A stretch of 64,000 bases of DNA from Arcicella rigui (GTDB taxonomy: Bacteria; Bacteroidota; Bacteroidia; Cytophagales; Spirosomataceae). Below are positions 51,702-60,062 of this stretch, one piece after another; position 1 is the first letter of the stretch; each line of letters starts with the position of its first letter. The translations under genes were made by a program, and so were the position numbers. The stretch spans positions 53,826 through 117,825 of the forward strand of contig NZ_JAYFUM010000026.1 of the NCBI RefSeq assembly GCF_034929435.1, read 5' to 3'. A model generated the notes under the pieces. It had not been told where the DNA came from. It searched no databases and saw only the letters and a list, made by a program, of their open reading frames with translations.

Positions 51702-53006
51702 TTAAGGTGTAAGTAAATAACTATCGCTATGAGTAGAAGTATTGATATGAATTAGGTAAGTAAAATTATAGGCTTTTAAAGTAGTGAAATTATTGGTTTC
51801 AAAGGGACTATAAAAAGCCGCTCCAATCTGAAAAAAAGGTTTGCTCATAAAATAAGTTCTTAGAGATTCGTCAGCAAACATATCTTCCATTTTTACAATA
51901 TAATTGGGTGAACTGGCTTGTGAAAAAAGTTGATTGATGTATTTTTCCTTCACATCAGTATCAAAATTATTATACGCCAATTTCTTTTGAGTTAGATTTA
52001 CCGCTGTAACAGAACCCTCCGCAAAAGAAAAACCAATAGTACGATACTTTTCTTGGTAAGTCTGATTAATATTTTTACCCATATTATTGCCTTCATTGGC
52101 AACGTGTAAATTATGAGCCCAAACACTCATCGGATGAGGTGTTTGATTTTTCAGCCAATCTACATTATCAGACATATATTTATCTCGCACATTTCCACTT
52201 ATATAAGCTGAATTGGTATAATACATCTTTAAATAATCTTCTGTTTGAACAATCACATTTGCCAAATGCTCCAATATTTGATACTCTTTTAATGAGCTTT
52301 TCGAGATAATTAAATCCTTGTTTTTACTTACCAAATTAGCTGCTTCCGCAACATTATTTTCATATCCACCTTTGTACTCACCTGTAATGTCCAATAAAGG
52401 TTTCAATAGCAACTCTACATTGTTTCCAATAGATGGGTCAATTACCTTCATTCTCTTTACTATTTCTAGAACATTGTATTTAAAAATCTGACAATCAATC
52501 CCAAAAATATGTACTCGCTCAGCTTCTGCTTTGCCTTGATTGTAGTTTTTCATCCATTCTAACAGGTTTTTTACCTCCACGGTATTCCAAGTCCAGAAGT
52601 ACATTTTGTCTTTCATCAATTGTACAATATCTCCTTTACCCGTTTGAACATACTCATCAAAAATCAGCGATTCAGCATAATCCATCTCAAAAGCGAAGTA
52701 TTTATGGTTAAAATGTTCTACAAAATACTTGAAAAGGCGATGTTTCATTTCAAAAAACTCTTTCGTTCCGTGCGTAGCTTCCCCCAAGCCAATAATGGAG
52801 GCTGACTTCAATTGGTCTAAAACTTTGAGTTCGTCGTCCGATAAATCCAAGGCGGATTTTTTGAGTGGCGTAATCAGCGAATTGAGTTTTGCTTGTTCTT
52901 TCGTTACCTGAACAGTAGGTGTTGGCGAAGGTGTAATAGGGTCAACAGTTTTTTCACGACAAGCAGTAAAAATAAGGCATAATAGTAAAACGACATTTTT
53001 TTTCAT
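51702..53006 (-). CDS. Erythromycin-esterase-family lipoprotein
   Basis: A 434-residue protein with a lipobox (LLCLIFTAC, Cys at 16), hence probably lipid-anchored in the envelope. The Ere-like domain (about 60-420) shows GLGEATHGTKEFFEMKHR with E76, H79 and H89, AFEMDYAES, and WAHNLHVANEG, matching the conserved acidic/His set of erythromycin esterases. Many family members are not macrolide esterases, and an anchored form is unlike the cytoplasmic resistance enzymes, so resistance should not be assumed. Codon use looks like that of its neighbours. The 170-bp upstream gap is AT-rich. Confidence 0.85.
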   Translation of the reverse strand: MKKNVVLLLCLIFTACREKTVDPITPSPTPTVQVTKEQAKLNSLITPLKKSALDLSDDELKVLDQLKSASIIGLGEATHGTKEFFEMKHRLFKYFVEHFNHKYFAFEMDYAESLIFDEYVQTGKGDIVQLMKDKMYFWTWNTVEVKNLLEWMKNYNQGKAEAERVHIFGIDCQIFKYNVLEIVKRMKVIDPSIGNNVELLLKPLLDITGEYKGGYENNVAEAANLVSKNKDLIISKSSLKEYQILEHLANVIVQTEDYLKMYYTNSAYISGNVRDKYMSDNVDWLKNQTPHPMSVWAHNLHVANEGNNMGKNINQTYQEKYRTIGFSFAEGSVTAVNLTQKKLAYNNFDTDVKEKYINQLFSQASSPNYIVKMEDMFADESLRTYFMSKPFFQIGAAFYSPFETNNFTTLKAYNFTYLIHINTSTHSDSYLLTP

Positions 53007-53176
53007 AATAGTAAAATTTACGTGTTGAAGAATTAAAACAAAAGATGATTTCTTAGGATTTCGATTCTATGACAACAGTATTGTACTTTACCACTATAAA
53101 TTATTCTTTTTTTATTATGAAAATTTATTTTAGACAAAAACAATTCATAATTAATAATTCAAAACTCATATTTAAT

Positions 53177-54088
53177 CTACCCCAAATCTTTCACCAAAGC
53201 AGATAAAGCCTGAACTGTTGGCGTAGCTTTACTTGCTTTATAACACATCGCTTGGGCAATAGCTACTTCTAAAAATGGCGAGCCGTCAGCATTGACCAAG
53301 GCTTTACAAACTACGCCTTGTACTCTGGAAGCATCATAAAATGAAGGCACAAAAGCGATACCTACGCCCAAACTTACCAAACCGCCCAATAACTCAATCG
53401 ACGATACTTCTTGTACAATAAACGACTCTCGACTAAAACCTGCTTTTCGGCACATTTGCTCAATGTCTTCAAAAACCGTGTGTAAAGATTTATTGATTTC
53501 AATCCATTTTTCATTTTTTAATTGTGCCAAACGAAGGTTTTCCGCTTGTGCCAATGGGTGATTTTCTGAAAGCATTACTTTTAAATAACCCGTTTTAAAA
53601 GGCGTTTCTATTAAATTGTTGTGCTTCAAAGGCAAAAGTGTAATACCCAAATCTATACTTTCATTATTCAAAGCATCTTGCACCGCCAAAAAGGTGGGAA
53701 GTTCTACCAATTTTACTTCTATTTCTGGGAAATTGCTGGCAAATACTTTCATAATTTCTACCACACGAGTACGAATCATCATTCTGTAAATACCCAACGT
53801 AATTTCTTTTTGCTGTTTGCCTACTCTTCGTGCGGTTTCTATTGCCTTGTTGCTAATTTCCAAAATATGTTTTGCTTCGTTCAGAAAAGCGTTGCCTGCT
53901 TCTGTCAGAGCTACTCTTCTAAACTGCGTTCGCTGTACTTTTATGAATAATTCTACGCCAATTTCGTCTTCTAATAATTGTATTTGTTGGCTCAAAGCGG
54001 GTTGCGAAACGTGCAATTTTTCGGCTGCTCGTCCAAAATGTAACTCTTCTGCTACTGCTACAAAGTACTTTAATTGTCGTAATTCCAT
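53177..54088 (-). CDS. LysR-family regulator of the adjacent catabolic cluster
   Basis: A 303-residue LysR-type regulator. The N-terminal winged helix (about 1-60) reads LRQLKYFVAVAEELHFGRAAEKLHVSQPALSQQI; the C-terminal co-inducer-binding domain (about 90-295) resembles the aromatic-sensing CatM/BenM branch (IGVELFIKVQRTQFRRVALTEAG, LPLKHNNLIETPF). It is transcribed divergently from the DUF3237 gene across a 90-bp gap with two dyads, the usual arrangement for a LysR protein controlling the neighbouring operon and itself. ATG at 54094 is an alternative start. Confidence 0.92.
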   Translation of the reverse strand: MELRQLKYFVAVAEELHFGRAAEKLHVSQPALSQQIQLLEDEIGVELFIKVQRTQFRRVALTEAGNAFLNEAKHILEISNKAIETARRVGKQQKEITLGIYRMMIRTRVVEIMKVFASNFPEIEVKLVELPTFLAVQDALNNESIDLGITLLPLKHNNLIETPFKTGYLKVMLSENHPLAQAENLRLAQLKNEKWIEINKSLHTVFEDIEQMCRKAGFSRESFIVQEVSSIELLGGLVSLGVGIAFVPSFYDASRVQGVVCKALVNADGSPFLEVAIAQAMCYKASKATPTVQALSALVKDLG

Positions 54089-54093
54089 TTCCA

Positions 54094-54131
54094 ATAAGTT
54101 TTTCTTATGACAATATTAAAAATAAATATTG
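54094..54131. promoter_or_regulatory. Putative LysR operator dyads in the divergent gap
   Basis: ATAAG-N5-CTTAT (54094-54108) fits the T-N11-A LysR box, and CAATATT-N7-AATATTG (54111-54131) is a second dyad. They sit at the regulator's start and 50-90 bp before the DUF3237 gene, consistent with recognition and activation sites. Confidence 0.5.
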
Positions 54132-54182
54132 GACTAAACGAAGTATATTTTAGATTTTTGATTGATAATTCCCTAAAAAACT

Positions 54183-54734
54183 ATGAATACCTATTTTAAC
54201 AAGATGTACAAAGTCGTCTTTTCGCTACTTCTAATAACTTTTTTGAATCTTAATACTTTTGCTCAGGGCAATCAGCCCGAAGCACTGGGTTTGGCTTTTG
54301 TTTGCGAACTAAAAGTATTGCTGAAACCAGCCATTGTAGTTGGTGAAACACCTCATGGTTTACGCAGAATTATCCCGATTGCTGGTGGAACATTTGAAGG
54401 ACCGATGATAAAAGGTAAAATTTTAGACGGCGGCGCCGACTGGCAAATTGTAAGAAAAGATGGCGTTGCCGAATTAGAAGCACATTACCAAATCCAGACG
54501 GAGGATGGCGTAACGATTTATATCAAAAACACAGGCTTACGAGTAGCCACCCCTGAAATTGCTGCAAAAATTGCCAAAGGCGAAAGTGTTTCTCCAAACG
54601 ATTATTATTTCAGAGCAGTACCAAAATTCGATGCTCCTGCTGGAAAATACGAATGGATGAACAACGCCATTTTTATCTGTAAAGGCATCCGAAACCCTGA
54701 CAGCGTAAGCATACAGGTTTGGAAAGTACTCTAA
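54183..54734 (+). CDS. Exported DUF3237 protein
   Basis: A 183-residue protein: signal peptide (KVVFSLLLITFLNLNTFAQ), then a complete DUF3237 barrel (about 37-183) with LKPAIVVGETPHGLRRIIPIAGGTFEGP, GGADWQIVRKDGVAELEAHYQIQTEDG and the end NAIFICKGIRNPDSVSIQVWKVL. DUF3237 proteins recur in aromatic-compound gene clusters but have no established activity. Export is notable, since many relatives lack a signal peptide. First gene of the plus-strand cluster under the divergent LysR protein. Confidence 0.88.
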   Translation: MNTYFNKMYKVVFSLLLITFLNLNTFAQGNQPEALGLAFVCELKVLLKPAIVVGETPHGLRRIIPIAGGTFEGPMIKGKILDGGADWQIVRKDGVAELEAHYQIQTEDGVTIYIKNTGLRVATPEIAAKIAKGESVSPNDYYFRAVPKFDAPAGKYEWMNNAIFICKGIRNPDSVSIQVWKVL

Positions 54735-54846
54735 TTGTGATTGAGTGAATTGTGAATGAGTGAATGATTTTAAAAAAAATAAAAATCACTAACTCACTCA
54801 ATCACTAATTCACAATTAAAAAATCACTAATTCACAACTCACTAAA
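54735..54846. repeat. GTGAATGAGTGA-type word repeat with complementary arms
   Basis: The left arm is ATTGTGATTGAGTGAATTGTGAAT-like; the right arm is several copies of TCACTAATTCACAA and ACTCACTCAATCACT. It fills the gap between the DUF3237 and hydratase genes. Confidence 0.75.
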
Positions 54847-54853
54847 TATAAAC

Positions 54854-55630
54854 ATGAATATCCCTGAATCGCTGATTGTTGAGCAGCAAGATGAAATACT
54901 TTTAGTAAAAATCAATCGCCCGAAAAAGCGAAATGCCATTAATGACGAACTCATTTTGGGTTTAGAAACTGTTTTTTCTACCATTCCCAAAGGCGTGAAA
55001 TGTGCAGTACTTTATGGCGAAGGACAACATTTTAGTGCTGGATTAGACCTTTCGGAATTGCGTGAAAGAGACATCGTAGAAGGTTTACAGCATTCAAGAA
55101 TGTGGCATCGTGCTTTAGAAAAAATCCAATTTGGCACTGTGCCAGTGGTAGCGGTAATTCATGGTGCTTGCGTAGGTGGAGGACTGGAAATCGCTTCGGC
55201 TTGTCATATCAGAGTGGCGGAACAAAGTACTTTTTACGCTTTACCCGAAGGACAGCGAGGAATTTTTGTCGGAGGTGGTGCGTCTGTGAGATTACCCAAA
55301 CTGATTGGTGTGGCCCGCATGGCTGATATGATGTTTACGGGAAGAGTAATTTCTGCCGAAGAAGGAATTTTAATGGGTTTTTCACAATATTTAGTTTCTG
55401 AAAACAAAGGTTTAGAGAAGGGAATTGAATTGGCGAAAAAGATTTCATTGAATGCCGAAATGACCAATTATGCTTTGATGCACGTGTTGCCAAGAATTGT
55501 AGATTCTGGTGCGTCGGAGGGTTTAATGATGGAATCTTTGATTTCGACGATTGCCGCTTCATCGCCAGAAGCCAAAAAACGTTTGGGCGATTTTCTGGAA
55601 GGAAGAGCGAAAAAGGTAGGGGAAGATTAG
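54854..55630 (+). CDS. Enoyl-CoA hydratase (crotonase family)
   Basis: A 258-residue crotonase-fold enzyme. The oxyanion-hole segments are FSAGLDL (60-66) and GACVGGGLEIA (104-114). Both catalytic glutamates of true enoyl-CoA hydratases are present, E112 (GGGLEIA) and E132 (ALPEGQRG), spaced 20 residues as in rat crotonase. In hydroxycinnamoyl-CoA hydratase-lyase (the vanillin-forming enzyme) the first position is Ser. This points to simple hydration of a cinnamoyl-type CoA ester, with cleavage elsewhere. It sits before the CoA ligase and the 3-hydroxyacyl-CoA dehydrogenase of the cluster. Confidence 0.9.
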   Translation: MNIPESLIVEQQDEILLVKINRPKKRNAINDELILGLETVFSTIPKGVKCAVLYGEGQHFSAGLDLSELRERDIVEGLQHSRMWHRALEKIQFGTVPVVAVIHGACVGGGLEIASACHIRVAEQSTFYALPEGQRGIFVGGGASVRLPKLIGVARMADMMFTGRVISAEEGILMGFSQYLVSENKGLEKGIELAKKISLNAEMTNYALMHVLPRIVDSGASEGLMMESLISTIAASSPEAKKRLGDFLEGRAKKVGED

Positions 55631-55633
55631 AAA

Positions 55634-55762
55634 TGATTTGGGATGTATGATGTAGGATGTATGAAATATGAAGTAAATATATAAATGTCATATCATACAT
55701 CCCACATCATACCTCCTACTTCATTCATCCCACATAATACATCATACCTCCTACTTCATATA
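55634..55762. repeat. GGGATGTATGATGTAGG-type word repeat with complementary arms
   Basis: Left arm words GGGATGTATGATG and AGGATGTATGA; right arm words CATACATCCCACATCATACCTCCTACTTCAT, partly given twice. It lies between the hydratase and ligase genes. Confidence 0.75.
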
Positions 55763-55784
55763 TAAAAATCCATATCTAATTACA

Positions 55785-57572
55785 ATGTTTAAAAACATCC
55801 ATTTTGGGCCAACAGCGACAAAAAAGACGATTCGGGAAGATGGTTCTATTCTGCTGAATTTGGAACAAGCATTAGAGGAATTTCCAGAAAAAATTACTCA
55901 AAAATTAGTGCATTGGGCTGAAAACAAACCTGATGAAGTTTTTATCGCAAGAAGAAACGCACAAAATGAGTGGGTAAAACTAACATATTCGGCTACGCTG
56001 AACCAAGTAAAATCTATTGCTCAATACTTGTTGAACCTTAATTTTTCAGCAGATGAAACCATTGTGATTTTATCTGAAAACAGTATTGAACACGCTTTAT
56101 TGGCTTTGGCTGCCATGCACATTGGCATTCCTTACACGCCAATTTCTCCTGCATACTCTTTGGTTTCAAACGATTTAGGCAAATTACAACATTGCTTAGA
56201 ACTGATGAATCCCCGACTGGTTTTTGCACAAAATGGAAAAACTTTTGAAAAAGCTTTAGCCTTATCAAAAAACTTATTTCCCAATACTCAGCTCGTTTCG
56301 GTAGAGGCGAGTATTGAAATTGATTTTTCGGAATTAATCAACACACCTGCAAGTGATGAAGTAGATTTGGCTTTTGAGCATGTACATAAAGATTCAGTTG
56401 CCAAAATATTGTTTACTTCTGGTTCAACAGGTTTGCCCAAAGGCGTAATCAACACGCAACAAATGCTTTGTGCGAATTTGCAGCAAATCACACAAGCATT
56501 TCCTTTTTTTCAAGAAGAAGCCCCTGTTTTTATTGACTGGCTACCGTGGAATCATACTTTTGGGAGTAATCACAACTTTGGTTTAATTCTTTATAACGGC
56601 GGTACGCTTTATATCGACGACGGTAAACCAACGCCAAAAGGTATAGAAATTACGGTACAAAATCTACGAGAAATTTCGCCAACGGCTTACTTCAACGTTC
56701 CAAAAGGTTTTGAAATGTTGATTCCTTATTTTGAAAAAGAGACAGATTTAAGAAGTACCTTCTTTCAAAAATTAAATATTTGTTTTTATGCAGGAGCAAG
56801 TTTGGCTCAACCTGTTTGGAACAAAATGGAAGAATTATCTATTGAAACGCTTGGTGAAAAAATACCCATTATTACGGGTTTGGGTTGTACAGAATCGGGG
56901 CCTTCTGCCCTATTTGCCAATTGGGGCGGTAGTTATTCGGGCTTGCTGGGCGTTCCCGTTGCAGGTTTGGCAGTGAAATTGGTCGCAGACGGCGATAAAA
57001 TGGAAATTCGCTACAAAGCACCCAACGTGACAAAAGGCTATTGGAGAAATCTGGAAGCGACTCAAAAAGCATTTGACGAAGAAGGATTTTATAAAACGGG
57101 CGACGCTGTAAAATTTGTAGATGAAAATTGCCCTGAAAAAGGTTTGATTTTCGATGGTAGAATTGCCGAAGATTTTAAACTTTCAACGGGTACTTGGGTA
57201 AATGTGGGCGTTTTGAAAGCAAAAATTGTTTCAACTGGCTCGCCTGTGGTGCAAGATGTGGTGATTGCAGGTTTGGACAAAGAGTATATCGGTATCATTT
57301 TATTTCTGAATGCAGACGCTTGTAGAAGTTTGATTGGCGAAGAGTTAAGCAACGAAGAAGCTTTTCAACATGAAAAAATAAAAGAATTTGTTGATGAATT
57401 ATTAATCAAACTCAACAAAACAGCCACAGGAAGTTCTACTCGAATCGAAAAAGCTGTGGTAGCCATTGAAGCACCGTCGATAGAAGTAGGCGAAATTACC
57501 GACAAAGGTTCACTAAACCAAAGAGCGGTTTTGAAGTATCGGGCTGAAATTGTGGAGCGTTTGTTTGAATAA
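55785..57572 (+). CDS. fcs: Feruloyl-CoA synthase-type AMP-forming acyl-CoA ligase
   Basis: A 595-residue ANL-superfamily ligase activating an aromatic or cinnamic acid to its CoA thioester via the adenylate. The P-loop is ILFTSGSTGLPKGV (about 207-220); LGCTESG is the A5-type motif, followed by YKTGDAV and the hinge FDGRIAEDFKLSTGTWVNVG. The start (FGPTATKKTIREDGSILL) and HALLALAAMHIGIPYTPISPAYSLVS match bacterial feruloyl-CoA synthases. The family usually supplies the first step of ferulate/p-coumarate breakdown. The actual acid used here is not readable from sequence. Confidence 0.9.
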   Translation: MFKNIHFGPTATKKTIREDGSILLNLEQALEEFPEKITQKLVHWAENKPDEVFIARRNAQNEWVKLTYSATLNQVKSIAQYLLNLNFSADETIVILSENSIEHALLALAAMHIGIPYTPISPAYSLVSNDLGKLQHCLELMNPRLVFAQNGKTFEKALALSKNLFPNTQLVSVEASIEIDFSELINTPASDEVDLAFEHVHKDSVAKILFTSGSTGLPKGVINTQQMLCANLQQITQAFPFFQEEAPVFIDWLPWNHTFGSNHNFGLILYNGGTLYIDDGKPTPKGIEITVQNLREISPTAYFNVPKGFEMLIPYFEKETDLRSTFFQKLNICFYAGASLAQPVWNKMEELSIETLGEKIPIITGLGCTESGPSALFANWGGSYSGLLGVPVAGLAVKLVADGDKMEIRYKAPNVTKGYWRNLEATQKAFDEEGFYKTGDAVKFVDENCPEKGLIFDGRIAEDFKLSTGTWVNVGVLKAKIVSTGSPVVQDVVIAGLDKEYIGIILFLNADACRSLIGEELSNEEAFQHEKIKEFVDELLIKLNKTATGSSTRIEKAVVAIEAPSIEVGEITDKGSLNQRAVLKYRAEIVERLFE

Positions 57573-57574
57573 AG

Positions 57575-57668
57575 ACCTCACCCCCGACCCCTCTCCTGCT
57601 GAGAGGGGAGCTTTGAGAACTAAAAAAGCCCCCTCTTTGCAGGAGAGGGGGTTGGGGGTGAGGTTTTA
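57575..57668. repeat. CCTCACCCCC-type GC-rich inverted repeat
   Basis: The left arm ACCTCACCCCCGACCCC-TCTCCTGC and the right arm GCAGGAGAGGGGGTTGGGGGTGAGGT pair almost fully; inner AGAGGGG/CCCCCTCT words also pair. It is strikingly GC-rich against its surroundings. A one-arm version is at 63853. Confidence 0.85.
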
Positions 57669-57708
57669 TTATGATAAAATTTGTTCAATAAAATAGTTTT
57701 CTAAAAAC

Positions 57709-58476
57709 ATGAACATACAAAATAAAACTTTCATCGTTACGGGCGGAGCTTCTGGCTTGGGCTTGGCTACGGCAAAAATGGTGATTGACAATGGCGGAAA
57801 TGCTGTTTTGCTCGACATCAATGCCAAAGCTGGTGAAGAGGCTGAAAATACTTTAGGAAAAAATGCTCGTTTCGTTCAAGCAGATGTGGCTGACGAAGCG
57901 AGTGTACAAAATGTTATCGACACCGCTATCAGTACTTTTGGTGCTTTGCATGGTGCTATTTCTTGTGCGGGCATTGGGCCGGGCGAAAGAGTCATTGGTA
58001 AAAATGGGCCACATTCTTTAGCCAATTTTACCAGAACGATTACGATAAATCTTATTGGTACTTTCAATGTCATTCGATTGGTTTCGGCTGTTTTACAAAA
58101 TAATCCGACCGAAGAAAGTGGCGAAAGAGGTATCATTATTTCAACGGCTTCGGTAGCGGCTTTTGATGGACAAATTGGTCAGGCTGGCTATTCTGCTTCA
58201 AAAGGTGGCATTGTTGCCATGACTTTACCGATTGCCCGTGAGTTAGCTCGCTTTGGTATCAGAGTAATGACAATCGCTCCGGGTACTTTTGAAACGCCAT
58301 TGTTGGCAGGTTTGCCCGAAGACATTCGTATTTCTTTGGGACAACAAGTACCTTTCCCTTCCAGATTAGGAAGACCCGAAGAATTTGCATCTTTGGCAAA
58401 ACATATTATTGAAAATCAAATGCTAAACGGTGAAGTCATCAGACTGGATGGTGCTATTCGGATGGCGGCGAAATAG
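57709..58476 (+). CDS. HSD17B10-type 3-hydroxyacyl-CoA dehydrogenase (SDR family)
   Basis: A 255-residue short-chain dehydrogenase. The NAD-binding TGGASGLG is at 11-18 and D36 specifies NAD; the catalytic S148, Y161 and K165 lie in STASVAAFDGQIGQAGYSASK. The C-terminal half (MTLPIARELARFGIRVMTIAPGTFETPLL through NGEVIRLDGAIRM) is strongly like human HSD10, a 3-hydroxyacyl-CoA dehydrogenase. With the ligase and hydratase beside it this completes ligation, hydration and oxidation of a side chain. No thiolase is present in the window. Confidence 0.92.
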   Translation: MNIQNKTFIVTGGASGLGLATAKMVIDNGGNAVLLDINAKAGEEAENTLGKNARFVQADVADEASVQNVIDTAISTFGALHGAISCAGIGPGERVIGKNGPHSLANFTRTITINLIGTFNVIRLVSAVLQNNPTEESGERGIIISTASVAAFDGQIGQAGYSASKGGIVAMTLPIARELARFGIRVMTIAPGTFETPLLAGLPEDIRISLGQQVPFPSRLGRPEEFASLAKHIIENQMLNGEVIRLDGAIRMAAK

Positions 58477-58477
58477 G

Positions 58478-58738
58478 TTTTTAGCTGTGAGCAATGAGCC
58501 GTGAGCTTTGAGATAAAATAAATACTTATCGCTAATAAAAAGTTCATTGCTCAATGCTAATTGCTCACAACTAATAATCTTAAAGCTAATCGTTCACAAC
58601 TCTTAACTAAAAATCTCAAGGCTAAAAGTTCATTGCTCAATGCTAATTGCTCACAAATAATAACCTTAAAGCTAATCGTTCACAACTCTTAACTAAAAAT
58701 CTCAAGGCTCAAAGCTCATTGCTCACAGCTTAAAATAA
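58478..58738. repeat. GAGCT-family word repeat with an internal 87-bp tandem duplication
   Basis: It begins with GCTGTGAGCAATGAGCCGTGAGC words and ends with complementary GGCTCAAAGCTCATTGCTCACAGC. Between them an 87-bp unit (58537-58623) is repeated at 58624-58709 with a 1-bp deletion and a few changes. It fills the gap between the dehydrogenase and hydrolase genes; no gene is seen inside. Confidence 0.85.
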
Positions 58739-58739
58739 C

Positions 58740-59855
58740 ATGAAAAAAATACTCTTCCTTCTCTTCATTGCTCATTTGGCAATGGCACAAAATATCGCCA
58801 AAATAGATTCTGGTGTAGTGAATCAGGCGAAGTATCGAATCCTTTTTCCTCAGAATTGGAAAGGGAAATTGGTTATGTATGCTCATGGCTACGAATTTAT
58901 GGGGTCAAGACCTCTGCAGAGTCAGAACCCAGAGTTTTTAACTCGCATGCAACCATTTTTAGAAAGAGGTTTTGCCGTAGCTGCTTCCGACTATCAGTAT
59001 CAAGGCTTTGCCTTACCGCAAGGGGTTGATGATACAGAAGCTCTTCGTCAATACTTTATTTCAAAATATGGTCAGCCAGATTCCACTTTTATGGTCGGTC
59101 ATTCGATGGGCGGAGGCATTACTTTAGCTACCATTGAAAATCTTGGTAAAAATTACAATGGAGCATTACCACTTTGTCCGCTGTCGAGTCGTCCGTACTT
59201 GCAGTGTAGAAAAGAATATGACATGTACGCTACTTTCAATGGCTTGTTTCCGAATGTAGTGAGTTCTCTTTCAGAAATTTTCGACCTTTCAAAACCCTAT
59301 CAAGCTCAATCTCCCAGCAGAATGATGGCAAAAGTAAGGGCCATAAAAAAAGCAATTTTGGCAAAAGACTCGGCTTTGGCGGTGGCTTTTGCCAAACGCT
59401 TTGACTTGAAATTAGACGATTTACCTTTTTCCTTATTTTTCAATGAAAATGTTTTGAGAGATGTTGCCCAAAAAGCACAAGGGAATCCTTTCGACAATAC
59501 CAATACTTTATACAGTGGTTTTCCAGATAATTTATTGGTCAATCAGAAAGCAGAACGCTTGCCAGCAACGGCAAATCCTGATGTGATTTTTTCTAAATAC
59601 GACCGCTCAGGAAATATTAATGTTCCAACGGTTTTGATGCACACCGTTTACGACCAACTGATTCCTGCCACTTATGGCGTTGTGAATTTTGAAAACATGG
59701 TTCATCAACAACATAAAGACCAGTACTTTACCGTAAAATACACCAATGGACAAGGACATTGTAATTTTACTCCTCAACAAACTGGAAAAGCTTTCGACGA
59801 ATTGCGTACTTGGGTAAAAACAGGGAATAAAGCGAAAGCGGGGTTTGTGGAGTAG
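58740..59855 (+). CDS. Exported alpha/beta hydrolase, possible ester-releasing enzyme
   Basis: A 371-residue alpha/beta hydrolase with a signal peptide (KKILFLLFIAHLAMAQ), so periplasmic or secreted. The oxyanion region is GKLVMYAHGYEF, the nucleophile elbow VGHSMGGG (S122), the acid D in HTVYDQLIPA (near 305) and the His in NGQGHCNF (near 341). Mid-domain PLCPLSSRPYLQCRKEYD suggests a disulfide-bearing lid. Given the feruloyl-CoA synthase nearby, it may release the acid from an ester outside the cytoplasm; this is inferred from location and context. Confidence 0.85.
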   Translation: MKKILFLLFIAHLAMAQNIAKIDSGVVNQAKYRILFPQNWKGKLVMYAHGYEFMGSRPLQSQNPEFLTRMQPFLERGFAVAASDYQYQGFALPQGVDDTEALRQYFISKYGQPDSTFMVGHSMGGGITLATIENLGKNYNGALPLCPLSSRPYLQCRKEYDMYATFNGLFPNVVSSLSEIFDLSKPYQAQSPSRMMAKVRAIKKAILAKDSALAVAFAKRFDLKLDDLPFSLFFNENVLRDVAQKAQGNPFDNTNTLYSGFPDNLLVNQKAERLPATANPDVIFSKYDRSGNINVPTVLMHTVYDQLIPATYGVVNFENMVHQQHKDQYFTVKYTNGQGHCNFTPQQTGKAFDELRTWVKTGNKAKAGFVE

Positions 59856-59858
59856 CGA

Positions 59859-60034
59859 TTAGCTGTGAGCTATGAGCTTTGAGCTATCAGATTTCGGCTA
59901 ATTAATTTTTCGTAAATAACTGATAATAAGAAAATTGAAATACTAATTTCCAATCTCTTTTTACTAATCACGACTTAAAGTAAATTAACATTTTTTCAAA
60001 AAATCAATGCTGACGGCTCATGGCTGAAAGCTAA
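59859..60034. repeat. GAGCT-family word repeat, split arms
   Basis: Left words at 59859-59898 (AGCTGTGAGCTATGAGCTTTGAGCTATCAG, running into GATTTCGGCT of the CGGATTT family) and complementary words at 60008-60034 (CTGACGGCTCATGGCTGAAAGCT), about 110 bp apart with AT-rich DNA between. Confidence 0.7.
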
Positions 60035-60062
60035 AAACAATCTTTCAAACACAATTTCAACT

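Noticed and set aside
51702..53006. Macrolide resistance gene
   Set aside because: The family match is to erythromycin-esterase-like proteins in general; a lipobox and lack of any mobile context make a resistance role unsupported.
54854..55630. Hydroxycinnamoyl-CoA hydratase-lyase (direct vanillin formation)
   Set aside because: The first catalytic position is Glu as in ordinary hydratases, not Ser as in hydratase-lyase, and a 3-hydroxyacyl-CoA dehydrogenase is present in the cluster.
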